Assembly (NCBI GenBank): GCA_022579005.1
Contig: MU401502.1
Coordinates: forward strand, 152,287 to 216,286
Direction of reading: 5' to 3'
DNA length: 64,000 nucleotides
Origin: Poronia punctata
Lineage: Eukaryota; Ascomycota; Sordariomycetes; Xylariales; Xylariaceae
Every line of letters starts with the position of its first letter. The stretch's first letter is position 1. The translations under genes were made by a program, and so were the position numbers. Shown here piece by piece: positions 35,347 through 47,501 of this stretch. The notes beneath the pieces were generated by a model. It was given only the letters and a program-made list of their open reading frames with translations, was not told where the DNA came from and searched no databases.

Positions 35347-36517
35347 TTTTGCGAGGTGTTCTGGATGGCTCGCAAAGTCAGGACGTCGATTTGAAGGTGT
35401 GGAAAGGGTTGCGGTTACGGATTGATGTCGAATGGAGCGACCTGAAATTCTAGTGCGGCCAGAATAATTTTCTCAAAGCCCCAATTGTGTGGGTGGAAAT
35501 TCCCAAGGTGGGCAAGCGATTGTGGCGCATTGGGTTAAATTGTTTGCCCAATCCCTGTACCTTTGCCCGGGGACCACCATTTTATCAGCCACAGCTGTCA
35601 TTTCCCTATTTATCAGCTGTCACAGTCTGACTGGTGCTTCTCATTATGTAAGCACACGTCTTTGCTACTACCTATTTACTCACCTCAATGATGTTGTCAG
35701 CCTCTGCATGAGCGAAGCGACCTCAACATAAGAGTATGTAGGTATTTATGAGGCGTACATCTTTTTTAGTAACCTTCAGCGGTTTCTATAGAACAAGTTT
35801 ATTCCAACATTAGTCAGAACAAGGTGACAAAAAAATCGTGAATATGTAATTGTTGACATCAGGATGTTGATTATAGAGACCAAGTATTTGATATGTTTGT
35901 AATTTGGTATTTGCGACCATCGTCGTGAGTTTTATACACAACGAGATATCTATCAAGTATAAGTTTGTGACCTGCGTATGCGAGCCCAAAAGACCACCTG
36001 CGCCGTATCGCTATGCTACAGCCGGCATGTCTGAACGCCGTCCCATCCTATCCCGCCCATCGCCCTATTGCTTATCTGTAGGGTATACCCGACAATGACA
36101 ATAACGGCGACGAGAACGATAACGCCATTGGAAAATACCAAAAAAGGAGCCCGTTCTAGATGTACCTGGGCTGCTTAAGATAGCCAAGGCCCTCTTGGAT
36201 CCCACAAACGCCTCAACGCCTATTGCTGTCCCTTCATTACCACTCATTATCATGCCGGACTCGCTCCGGGGAAGTAGGTATGACGTCAGTAAATCCAAGA
36301 GGATGCGAGATGCAGCCGTGATGCAGCCCAGCATCCATAGCCCCAATTCCGCGATAAGCTTTTCCGTGCCTCCTCTTCAATCATTACTGCGGTACAGAAT
36401 ACATTTGTATTTCTCTTTGGTTTTGTTTGGTTTTGTTTGGTTTTGCTGGTTTTTTTGCCGTCCTTTTTTTCTTTTCTCTTTGCCCCGGTTGTGGTGGGAG
36501 GTGGGGAGACGAGTGGT
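35347..36517. other. eS1 promoter region and spacer
   Basis: About 1.2 kb upstream of eS1. Two near copies of TCAGC-flanked CAGCTGTCA occur at about 35592-35600 and 35616-35624, a possible regulatory direct repeat. TTTTGTTTGG repeats occur near 36420-36440. The minus-strand frame 36065-36346 has hydrophobic residues but no recognisable domain or splice-supported extension, so I do not call it. Confidence 0.45.
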
Positions 36518-36981
36518 TCACTGGCCCCTCTCTAAACTTTTCTCCTCGCTCTGCCGCCTTTCTTCATCCCATGTATCGAAGCTGGGAAAGCTAAAATAAC
36601 ATGCAGAGTCTAGTAGGGAAATAATGTCAGCTTTCGTTGCTTATAAATATGCATCTTTCTCAAATGTTACTTACATGAGCTGTGACTGGTATCGCGTGGT
36701 CGTTCAGATTCCAATGCTGAATTCCTTGACGACGTGCTAGTTGGCAACGGAGAGTTGCTGCTCGATATGGCGACACGGCTCAGTAATTCTGTTGCTCGCC
36801 GTGATGAATATGTTGGCGTCGTCAACAGGCCTGTGCATGCATTATCCACCGTGATTGAGGGTTCAGTGGCGTATGAACGCATGAGCCGGGGACGTCGGCC
36901 AGTCCATGACTTGTTGCTGGACGATGAATCCCTGCGATGGTGGTGATGGTGCACATCCGACGAGATCGAAATTGTAGCCAT
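36518..36981 (-). CDS. Hypothetical Ser-rich protein, two exons
   Basis: Exon 1 36981-36675 ends at a strong GTAAGTAAC donor. Exon 2 36609-36518 follows an AGCTGACAT branch-like site and a CTAG acceptor. The product has 132 residues: MATISISSDVHHHHHRRDSS at the start, Ser/Thr/Arg-rich middle, and FPSFDTWDEERRQSEEK near the end. The end looks like genuine protein (Phe/Tyr and charged residues), whereas the unspliced frame stops just after the donor. I do not recognise the family; similar short Ser-rich proteins with a C-terminal FPSFD-like motif are common in filamentous ascomycetes. Function unknown. Confidence 0.5.
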
Positions 36982-39900
36982 TGCTATTTCCTGGGCCTTT
37001 TGCTGGACCGTCGATATATGCGGTTTTGGTATTTTGAATGCGCAGTGTGTGTGCGGATTGGTGGACCTTATAGAACTTTGCGGGTACTTCTCCAATAATG
37101 TATGCCTACCCGCGATTGAAGGCCGACGGACGTACTTGGTTCGGGTAGCGGACTGAGAAGCGCAGGTTCTCAACTTGTATTTTAAATGCGTGCTTTCTTT
37201 GTATTGACTTTGTTAACGAGAGCAGATATGTTCTGTTCTGTTGTCTTGGTTCGAATATGTTTAATGGAGGGTTGGTATGAGAATGGAAGAAGGTAAGCTT
37301 ATTTGGATGGGAAGCTAGAGAGGAAGACGGAAGCTAGACAGATGGATCTCTTAAGTTGTCTCGACTCCGAAGCAAGGCAGGAAAGGATGGGGCAATCGCT
37401 AGGTTTAAGATCAGGAACCGGATCGATGACATGGTAGGCTTTCTGACAGTTGTATGGATCCCGAATCTCCGGGAGGTTACAGCATACATACACACTTGCC
37501 TCTTAGTCTAGGAACGTGTTCTGTATGGAATATACTGTAAGGCAGATAGCAGCAGATACTTACCAAGCATATACAGGCCAGCATGTACTTACCACGCATA
37601 TGACACACCAGACACCTTACGTACCTACCGAGACAGGCTGGCATTTTGCTTATTACCGTCACTCTCTTTGCCCCCTCGATTCTGTGTGGTCAGGCATGTA
37701 CAACTGTACATGAGCATTAACCTGGTTGGAAGATGTGGCCCAACACAAGACCTAGTACCAGGACGAAAAAGGCAGACGGTTTACCCCAGAGACGATAGTT
37801 CGTGTCGCCTAGCTCGTCTTGCCGGCTCGATTTGTCTGCTTTGGTGCGTGTGTCGCGATAGTTGTTTTCCTGCCTGCTTGCCACATGTCAAGTCTAGATG
37901 GGGGTTTTTTGATGTGTTGTCTCTGTGGGTTGCGGCCACTGGTTGGTTCCTGAATTCCCGCACACCTATTCGCCGGACCATCCCCCTTTGGGGGTTATTG
38001 GGCGTCCCAAGCGGCAAGGGTGGATGCAGAAAAGTACAGGGTTGCTTTGTGTCTCAAGACTCTAGGTTGGGCCGTTTTGCACCGCCCTAGCGACTAAACT
38101 CCCTCCTCCCACCCCCTCCCCAGCAACAGCATCTACCAAAGATATAAAAACAAAGAGAAAACGACGAGAACCCCACACCACCCCCTCCAAAGGAACCTCG
38201 TCTGCCAACGCGCATACAGTAACAAGGACAAGGTAGAAAAAGCCCACACACAAGACAGTACAACCCCTTTTCCCGTCCAGTCCGAAGACATTACTCTATT
38301 ATGTATTATGTGATGCTGCTGCTGCTGTCGGGTGGTGTGGAGTGCAGCACAGCGCTGCAACACTGCAGCCATGAAGGAGTGTTGCATGGGTTTGTGGCCC
38401 TGTGATGTTGCTAGCTCTGCCTGTTTCTTGTGTTCTAGCACGTATTCAATGCACCTAGTCCTATGGGATTCGTTGGCTAGTATTATTTCACACTTGCGAA
38501 CTCGGTTTCCGCCGCACGAGCCTTGGACATTGCACTAGGATCTTAGATTCCAGGTTACCTATACTACCTACGGTAGGTAAGTCGGTACGTCGTCGGTAGG
38601 TTGGTCCCGGTAGTCTATAGACTATTACTATGGACACGTAGAAGGAGTAAACTAGACTATAGGTTACAGTAGATAGTCTTGGTTGTTGCTTGGAGGTGGG
38701 CAACCAACAAGTTGAGTCAATGGATTAAACGAGGGGAGAGCAAGTGCGGGCGAAACAAGGCCTGTAACCCAACCTTGACTGAAACTTCTTGCCAATTGGC
38801 CTGTAGTTTACCTGCGTGCAACCTCTGTATCTCACACGAATGATGGAACACGGCCTAGGTACTCCCAGATGGATATGACAGATGGCTTTGGGGGTAAAGT
38901 AAGACGAAAGAAGTCTGTACGTGTGGTGGTGGTATACCTACTCGTAGTCCCAGGCCAGCAAAGTGTTGGCGCAAAAGCGCGATTTGCCGGGGCTAGTTAG
39001 TAGTCAGCTTACCTACTGATCATTCTAATCTAGGAATCACCTACCTCTGTCTAATCTATCTTTCCTGATTTTGTCTACTTATCTGTTACATTTTGCACCG
39101 TCTCATTGATTCATCAGGCCTTAAGACAACCTCCCTGATACCCGAATAGGTGAGCCGTGCCCTAGCCGTGCAGAGTGGGATAATGCGAGGAGACTTGGAG
39201 AAGCACCACTTGCCGCAGTAAGCCGTCCACCGCGTGCTAAAGTCCGCGCGTTTCATTGGAGTTTCAGTATCTACGAGCAGGCGACAACAGACAGAATATG
39301 AGCACTATCTAGATAGTCTACTGTAAAAGATAGAAGGAAAAGAAGTGCGCAAGTCGACGCTACACATAAAGCAACTGGTTCCGAACCGAACAGGTGCACT
39401 GTCCGGCTCCCGCGGTCTTACATGCCAAACCACTAGATGGCAAAAAGTTTACCGGGTAGATATAGAAGGGTCTGGCAATAAAATCTCATGTTGCTGACCG
39501 GCCGTGAACAGCACCTATCATTTTCTTGTTAACTGACCCGGTGTCAATCATGACACCGATAGGTAGGTATATTTACAGTGCCCCGGACATCCTCGGCACT
39601 TTACGAAGATGGGTCGTATAGATTTTTGTTGTTTTTAACTCACCGACAAGACGTTGTCGCGCGGTGGCCCACCCGACACAAAGCTTTACGTACAAAATAG
39701 GCGAATTATGAGCGGAAGCGGCCATGGGCAATTCTAGAAAAAATCACATTTTGCCACAAGCATGAGACAATGGCATTGAAAGCGGCGTGGTATTACAGCA
39801 TACTGTAAAACACAAAAATTTAGTCATACCAACCTGGTGTGCTTCCCGCGGTGCAGCGGCAGAGACCGTGTCGCCACGGGTCGGTCGCGAGACGTTGCCC

Positions 39901-40673
39901 CATACCTACTTTCTTTGGGCATGATACAGATACAATATATCTACACGTAGCTCAGGTAAATCGGTATCTGGGCACGGTCCCGGAGGTGAGCGGGCCACAT
40001 ACAGGACGCGCTTCTAGGCGGCGATGCGAAATCTGCACACGCGTGGACGATCCTATGTAGGTAATATGGGCCAGATATTCAAGATAGATACGTGCTTGTA
40101 TAATAATACTACACGTATAATATGAGTCTAGGCTACCAGGGTATTTTCTTATTTACTACGCACGAGTAGGTAGGCATGTAGATGCGGGGAATTTCTATCC
40201 ATCCCAAACCTGTCACCAGATAATCCTTTCTTGCTTCCAGAATCTGAGCACAATCTTCTTTGCAAGGGTATTTTTTACCGCATTGATTACGCATACTTTC
40301 AGGCAGGTATCGCAGTGGTAGCGAGCGATGCAGATATATGCACACCAATATTATGTACCTCACATACATAACCTACATACACATAACGCGTACTTGATGT
40401 AGCCTTGAGTAGAGTAGATACTGGTGACGGTAATGATGAGTTTTAGATTGTCTCACTCCCACATCGGTCAATCGCCCATCAGTCATCGGTCATCGGTCAT
40501 CGGCAAAAGCCCCAGCAACCTTGAAGTGCCAGCCAGCTAACTGCTGCTCCTCTATTTCTATTGGCCCGTTGGATGCCTGTCGGCTGCCCATTGGCCCATT
40601 CTTTTTTAGTGATCGATGCTAATAGCGTGGTTAATACGAAGTAGCTAAAACCCTAGTGCACGGTCGAGAACAC
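36982..40673. other. Long intergenic stretch, no gene recognised
   Basis: About 3.7 kb. Open frames are short and without domain resemblance. TACCTA/TAGGTA-type words are dense at 38550-38620. A perfect palindrome TAGTCTATAGACTA lies near 38611-38624. No tRNA or rRNA was recognised. Confidence 0.45.
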
Positions 40674-43391
40674 TCACTCTTCCCACATCCGTCCCTTGAC
40701 GGCTTCGAGCTCTTCCTCTGTCATTCTGTGACCCGTAGTGAAGTAACCTGTAACGTAACCGGTCAACAAAATTCTGCCCTCACACGAGGTGATGATCCGG
40801 GAGAGCGCTGCAATTGCGCGGCGTACCGGCAGTGATCTTCGCATCGATTTCCACGCGCGAGTCGGCCGGAATTAATTCTTCAGGCAACTCCACCCGCTCG
40901 TGGATTGGAATACTGCCATTTGTTAGCCCTCCTCACACAACTCGACCGAGATATGCAGAGTAGCAAGATTCATACCCTTGTCCAACGATAGCATCGTGCT
41001 TCATACTAGCAGCTCATTAGTCAAAACGACATCCCCCCATCGTGTTTCGGCGTATCAACTCACTTGCTCATGCTCAGCATTCTATCAATCTTCTTGATGC
41101 CGAGCCAATGGAGGATATCGGGCATGAGAGCCTGGAACCTCATATCTTTGACGCCGGCAATATTCTCGGTCCTCTTGAAATAGTCCGAAGCGCGGTCCTC
41201 TCCACGCTTTCGTGCATTGTATACGACTGTGTAAATTGCAATTAATCATCGATGCACCCATCACACAGAAGCACAATTTTCCGAAAACACGACAGATCGT
41301 CGGGACTTACGATACTTTGTGCCAACCAGTTAGCCGAAATGGAACGGGGATGAAACGTTGTAAGGAAGCACGTCTGTGAGTCCGGGTTTCGGTTCAACTT
41401 ACCTTGGTCACCTCGCCCAGAGCTCGTCCTTCCTTTCTGAAGTAGATGACAACCCCGCTACCGCCGTTCTGAGCTTCTTTGACGGCTTCCTCGATGCCGA
41501 AGATGAGATAAGGCCTGCAGGTGCAGATATCTGACCCAAACACGTCACTGCCGTTACACTACATCCCACGTCAGATGATCTCCAACCAACGTGCCTTTTT
41601 CGAGAATGACGTAGGTTGGGGGTTGGGGGTTGAGGGCACTTGGGTACATTACCTCGTCGTGAATCCGCAGGGATAGTCTCGCATTTTCATCGGACATCTT
41701 GGCCGGATCTCCGAAACAGTAGACCGTCAAGCCACCTGGGGAGGGTTATTTTTGTTAGGGCGGAGACGAAAATAAAGAAAGAGCAACCAAACGGTTACCG
41801 GATCCGCTTTAGGTACATACCGATCGGGGGTAGGAAGACTTTGATGTCGCCGCGAGTGATGAGCTACAAAATGTGAGACACAGGCCACGTTTTTCAAACC
41901 CTGTGTTGGAAATTACGCACCTCCGGGTAGCTACCACCGGTGTGTTCAAAGAGAGAACGGCGCAAAACGCCCTCGTCTGTTGGATGAGAAATGCTTAACA
42001 GGAGTGTCACTACGAGGCGGATATTTCCAAGTTGACGTACCAATCCCGAATCGCTCTGCAACCCCTGGGAGATACCAGACCTGAGTTTGAATAAGTCAAT
42101 ATCCTTATGATCAGGGCTATATTCGGATGCAACATGCTCAACTCACCGGTTCGACGGCAAACTTCGTCACAGCCAGCTCGCCGGAACTATTCAGACAAAC
42201 TTTGCCATCAGGAATCCTACACTGGTTAGTCTATCCTCACAGGTATCTCGCGTCGGAATGGTGACGTACAATCTGCCGGCGCGGACGCTCTCCTCGAGTT
42301 CTGGAAGCTGTTCATATCGATAAGCAACTGGTTGGCAGCTGATGGCAATGGTGAGTTCTCTCTATCCTCTTTCGTTACCTTCATGTGTGCTTTGGTGATG
42401 GCGATCGTGGGCCGGATATCGACTACGGCGCAGCTCAGCTTAGCTCAGAGATCGTGTCACGATTCCAACAATAGAGGACGTCACTACTCACCGTTCTCCT
42501 TCTGCATGGTGTCCGCAAACAGCCAGGGGGCCAGATGGCCCCAGGGATCCATAGCGACGATCTTCTTTTTGTCAGACCATTGTGGAAACGGACCAATATT
42601 AGCAGCAGGCTCTGTGTTTGTAAAGTCCGGTCTTTCAAGGTTCAGTTGTGTTAGCTGGCTCTCTGTCATCGGCCGAACTTGGATGGCGCTGACCTGTGGT
42701 TGGCATTGAGCTGTTTACTGGCTAGAGCGAGTGCGAAGTAAATCGAGTATGAACCGCCATGAGCTGAATGCAAGTCTAATGTGAGTAGCTGCTTGAGTGT
42801 CTTATGTGAGAGGTGATTTTACCTCCAATAGCTATCGTGAAAATGCACCGTTAGCAATTAGCAAACCCCCTTTTGGGAATCGCTTCAAGGCAGGGACCCA
42901 CCATTGCGTTTCCGGATCGTAGACGAAGATCTTGAAACAACGACCGGGCCTCTCTCAGGAGCTGGGGCACCCCAGGTGAGAGGTATTGAGTTTATGCCGA
43001 TTTGCTTCGGATATGTGCTTGGGCCTACCGTCAGCACCGTCTCACCCGAAAGGACGTATTACATAGAACTAGCTCACGTGAGGATGATTCGCGATGTAAA
43101 CCCTGCCGTCTCCGCCTTCTCAGCTTGCAGCGATTTCGATTCCCCTTGCGGTGACGTGCTCAAAACTGCGGGTGGTAGTGCAGTCTCGGAGGGGAGAGCA
43201 TTTCCGCTTTCGGGAGCCGATTTCTCGTTCAAAGTTGGACTATGTGCGGGTGGCGCAAGAGTATCAAGTCGGTGAGAGACAGATTCGACTTCGGCAGCTA
43301 GTTTGCTCTGGTAGTCCTGAATGGCCTTTAAAGCTTCGAGAACGGCTCCCATATCACCTACACCGGTCGTTCCTGAGCCAGAACTCGCCAT
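40674..43391 (-). CDS. urc1: URC1, GTP cyclohydrolase II-like uracil-catabolism enzyme
   Basis: Eighteen exons close in frame to 511 residues: 43391-43078, 43017-42902, 42831-42823, 42763-42694, 42631-42492, 42422-42379, 42307-42270, 42216-42147, 42080-42041, 41976-41921, 41863-41821, 41735-41653, 41558-41403, 41314-41311, 41226-41064, 41005-40976, 40912-40827, 40747-40674. The GCH2 zinc pattern C-x10-C-x-C is present at Cys342, Cys353 and Cys355 (HDECNGSDVFGSDICTC). DPWGHLAPWLF, DIRPTIAITKAHMK and YFRKEGRALGEVTK mark the URC1 subfamily. In the URC route URC1 is required for uracil use as nitrogen source, acting downstream of UMP formation. Two internal exons are only 9 and 4 nt. A UPRT gene lies 7 kb away on the same strand. 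Confidence 0.94.
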
Positions 43392-46139
43392 GATAGCTAA
43401 AGTCTTTTTTTGGAAGGTGAGGTCTATGAGAATAGATAGGCAAAGGGTGGTGTGGCCTCAGAACCTAGTTGTGCAGACGTACTGCGAGTTACGAGGACGA
43501 ACTTGAATTTGAATTTATGCTAGATTCCCGAGGATTCCAAGGTGAAAGACAAGGTGAGAGAGAAACGCGGTATCTCTGGAATGGACAATCGAATGATCGC
43601 CCCTTGATAGGCAAGCTGACAGAAGTGGAATTGGGTTGGTTAGGTAAGTAGGTATGTAGTTAGGTATATGGCTTGTCTTAGTCGCCCCGCAAGTCCAAAG
43701 TCGAAGTGTGTTTCCTAACATCTTAGGGAACACGCATTTATAGCATCTGTATCCTCCCATCTCTTATGTACGATGTATGAACCCGTAACCCGTCTGGCCC
43801 CTTTTTCCTAATGAGAAACACATATCATCGTTTCCAATGAGCGAACTCTACCTGTGCCCATCCTCTGCAGTATTAGTACGTGGCCTACCAGCCGACGATA
43901 GGGGAGCATAGAATTCGCCTGATGGACTAATAGACTATCAGTACGTGGAGGAACTCGAGGGCTGGAAGTCGTGTTGAGGGGTAATAAGTGGTACTTAAGC
44001 GCTGTACCTCACTTCTACACAGCTGCACCATCTGCTAACCTTAGACTAGAGGTATTAGCTCCTATGATAGAAGGGAACGAGCATTGAGATTGAGGGGTAA
44101 GGAAGGGTGCCTGCCAATCTTGTGTTTTGACGGGTAGTGGCATAGGTACAATGCATCCCGCCAGTCGCCAGTGGCCTGGTCCGTCAGGTCGCGTTGCGTT
44201 ACGGTTTATCCCCACAGAAAGATTTGAATAGCACCTACCAATCCGAGTACCTACTGCGTATTAGCCCTCGTTATCTGGAAATAGGCGATTAGTATAGGTG
44301 TCTAGGTACTCGTGAGTCGTAGGGAGGGACATGTAATATGGGGAAACGCTTATCGGGCGTGCGGGGATCTCCGCGCCTTTCGGGATGTATTCCACATGTT
44401 AAATAGACGGAACGGAGATCTTATTAGTCTAGGTTACATACCTCCCGATGATATTCATTACCTATGTATGTTTACCTACCCACCAATGCCTTTTACATAC
44501 TATGGTAGTAGTCTGAATATTCGAGATCCCACACTCAACCACGGACTGCGGCTTACTCGGCCAAAATGAAATTCTATGGTTATAAAAAAGGTTCTTCAAC
44601 CTATACCGACATTTATGTAGGTAAGCAAGTAATCCCAATGCTTTGACTGGGTACCATTATCAAGCGGAGATTGGGAGTGAAAAGACAGCGCACAGGTCCC
44701 GTGACATGTTCGCACCTACCTGATCCCATGACCAGATACTACTATGTCTCCACCCAATGACCGGCTGCTTTTGGTCCTGGCACGCCTGGGTACTGTACTC
44801 GTAGGCAGGCACGAAGGCCATGTGCAAGCTTGAGACGTGACTAGCTGCACTCTTTCATTACCGCCTTGTCTTTGCACTCCTAGGCTGACAAGCGGACCTC
44901 TCCAGCTAGGTATCGGATGCAGCGTAAAGGAGCCATATCCGATAAAAAGAAAACGAGCCGTAATGAGTTGATAAATCCAAAGCTCCCTTCCACATACAGC
45001 CACCTCGTTTCGTCAACGCACGCAAAAAGATGGGGGCTTAAGCCCGAAGCCGGATCCAAGACAGTGGAGCGCGTTGCGCTTCTAGTCTCTAGATGAAGGA
45101 AATCCTCACTACTCACACAGTAGTTGGAGCTCAGATCGATCGAGCATTTGTCAAAGAGATCGACGCAGCATTCAACAGCATCTATCAAGCAAATTAGACG
45201 TGGTGATTACTACTCTGCACCGTCTCCCCCTGGTCGCTACGACGGGATAAGATTGCCAATTCCTTGATACATGCAAGCAGGCCAGCTCGCGGCTGCCCGA
45301 CTACTTTGTGGATATCTACGAGCATGATCTATCTTCTTGGGTTTCGGGGTTCTATGCATGAAGAGTTTCCACCCGGTTTCCGTGCGTAAAGTGGTCTCGG
45401 CGCGCCTACTTAACCTACAGTAGTCCATTTTATTTGCCAATGAACCAAGGCCATGAGGCTCGTCTGCATTGTTTCTCCATCGAAGCTGGAACCCCATGCT
45501 TTGGAGATTCTTGGGCGGCAAGACCTCTCCTCGCTGAGATCGGGGCCCGATGGCCATAAGCGATATTTTCTGTCGCCTTTTGTCCTTACCATGGTAGACA
45601 TATGCCGACCTTATCCGGACTCTCCATATTCTGGGTCGCCTAACTCGCAAATGCGCGATGACATATTCATCAACAAGTCTGCGCATGAACCGCATCGTCT
45701 CGTTACATACCCCCGGGGCTCGTGGATACCTGATGGGTCAAAATATGTTCCGCTCAGGCACACCGGACTACAACAAAAGCGAACAGAACGGCCCGGGTCA
45801 TGGGTTGACATGCGGGAACACTAGTTTAGGCGGATTTGGTAAGTCAAGCCACGAATTCAGACAACGGACAGGCGTATTGGCAGGGTTTTCCCTTGAAGGA
45901 CTAATTTCTACATTACTCTCGTCGTGCATTATCCATGCTGCCCCTGGCCTATACACTCGCCTTCTAGCACCGGGACCGCGTCCGACCTTCTATTAGAACT
46001 GAAAGTTTATGGTCTGTATTACAGAACGCTACTAACTGAACCATAACATCTCCTGGATAAAGTCTTCCACTGTTCAAGGTTTACTGTTTGGAATCAAACT
46101 TCCAACAGACCCGTATCATTGAACCTCTTTCATCCATTC
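43392..46139. other. Intergenic, no gene recognised
   Basis: About 2.7 kb between URC1 and the DUF1996 gene. Several overlapping open frames at 45237-45996 on both strands look like chance frames, with no domain or consistent splicing. The URC1 promoter lies at the left end. TAGGTAAGTAGGTATGTAG-type words occur near 43640-43660. Confidence 0.5.
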
Positions 46140-47501
46140 CTACATCTCCATGCCGGGAAGCTTCTCAAGCCCTATTAGTGGGAGGTTAGTATCTTCTACA
46201 CAGCGGTAGACGGGAAAGGCATTTGTGGGGATACATACATCCGTCTGTCTCCTCGCCAACCATGTCCGGCACGGTGCACTGGTTCGCGACACTCATCTGC
46301 TGCTTCTGGATGGAGCCGCAGCCATCGTAGAAGCACTCAGACTTGTCCATGGCCTTCTGGAGGGCATCGCCTTTCCAGCCGAACATGTAGTCCGCGTGGT
46401 TTCCGTTGCCAGTGCCACCCTCAAAGCTCCATACGAAAGGGTTTGGGGTCCCCGAGGGCCACATGCTGTTGAACTTGGTAGTATCCCAGACAGTCTCGTA
46501 GGTGACCTGGGGCATGCGGACTGGGTGGGAAGCCGGGCACGGGGGAGCGCTCACGAAACCGTCCGACGTGATCGTGTTGTACATGTGCGATTGGTGGTCG
46601 GGGCTATCGAGATTTTCTCCGTCCCAGCACCTGGATAGACCCGGTTAGCATGAGACATGGTGATATCCTCCTCTACTGAGGCAGTAAGTACTTACGCAGG
46701 GAAGTGTTGCGTGACAAAGATGCCCCCTGAGCAAGGGGACGTAGGGAAATCAGGCATCTCCGGACCTCTCATGGCGCCGTTCAAGCACTGGTAACGCAGA
46801 CCGACGTGGGCATTGCCCTCTGTACTCGGGCTACCAACCGTCATACGGAAACCCTACGTGGACCGTTAGATCTCGCTCAACGTGTCACACCATCACATGA
46901 GTATCATACCGGTTGGAAGCTCTTGACGGGGTTTTGCTGGATGTTATCCCTGAGCAAGTCGGTCTGGGTGTAATAGACAGTGAGACCGCCCTGGGTACCA
47001 GAATAACCATCGAGATTGCCGGGGTTGACAGGGATGACGGGTACGCGGTGATAGGATCCGTTTGTGGGATGTTTGAAGTACAATGTCGCAGTCCAGTAGT
47101 TGGAGAAGTCCTCGGCCATCTCGCAAGTAGTGCAAGTGGCCCTCTCACTTACGTCGCCCTCCATGGTAGCATTGAAGGCATTGCCGCCGACAATGTGATG
47201 AACGTGGGAAGACGGGTTCGAACCTGGCTGGACAACGGGATCGAGCCGTTGGATGGTCAGTGTGGCTACAACGATTGTCAGCAACATTCTTCATCTCGCG
47301 ACGAGTCCAGATGGGTATGCTTCCAAAGCATCCATGACACCCTTGGAACAACCCATCGATAGCTCGAATAGAAGTTTCCAGTTCCCTTATTGACGCAATG
47401 AGGAAGAAGAAACGTGCTAAGGAATTCTCACAGCATTGGAACCGAAGTCCGGCCTGGACAGACCCGGCGAGAGCAAGGGCTCCCACAGAATTCCACTTCA
47501 T
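46140..47501 (-). CDS. Secreted DUF1996 protein
   Basis: Exons 47501-47432, 47265-46910, 46853-46696, 46630-46239 and 46171-46140 give 335 residues. The N-terminus MKWNSVGALALAGSVQAG is a signal peptide. The domain then reads STLTIQRLDPVVQPGSNPSS and VHHIVGGNAF, with NYWTATLYFKHP and FPACWDGENLDSPDHQSHM further on; these are the conserved blocks of fungal DUF1996. The last small exon restores ETDGWLEKLPGMEM. This domain is found in extracellular or wall-associated proteins; the catalytic activity is not established. The first intron donor GTGAGA follows LRFQC. Confidence 0.9.

Noticed and set aside
36065..36346. Hydrophobic 93-codon minus-strand frame upstream of eS1
   Set aside because: The hydrophobic start is suggestive of a membrane segment, but there is no domain, no conserved motif and no fitting splice partner.
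41315..41402. Extending URC1 exon 13 or using another acceptor in place of the 4-nt exon
   Set aside because: Alternative acceptors before 41311 give non-conserved residues such as a TFHPRSISANW-like segment and do not rejoin exon 15 in frame with YNARKRG.
47208..47235. GGGTTCGAACCTGGC resembling a tRNA T-arm
   Set aside because: It lies within a coding exon of the DUF1996 protein (minus strand), and no acceptor stem, D-arm or anticodon arm can be drawn around it.
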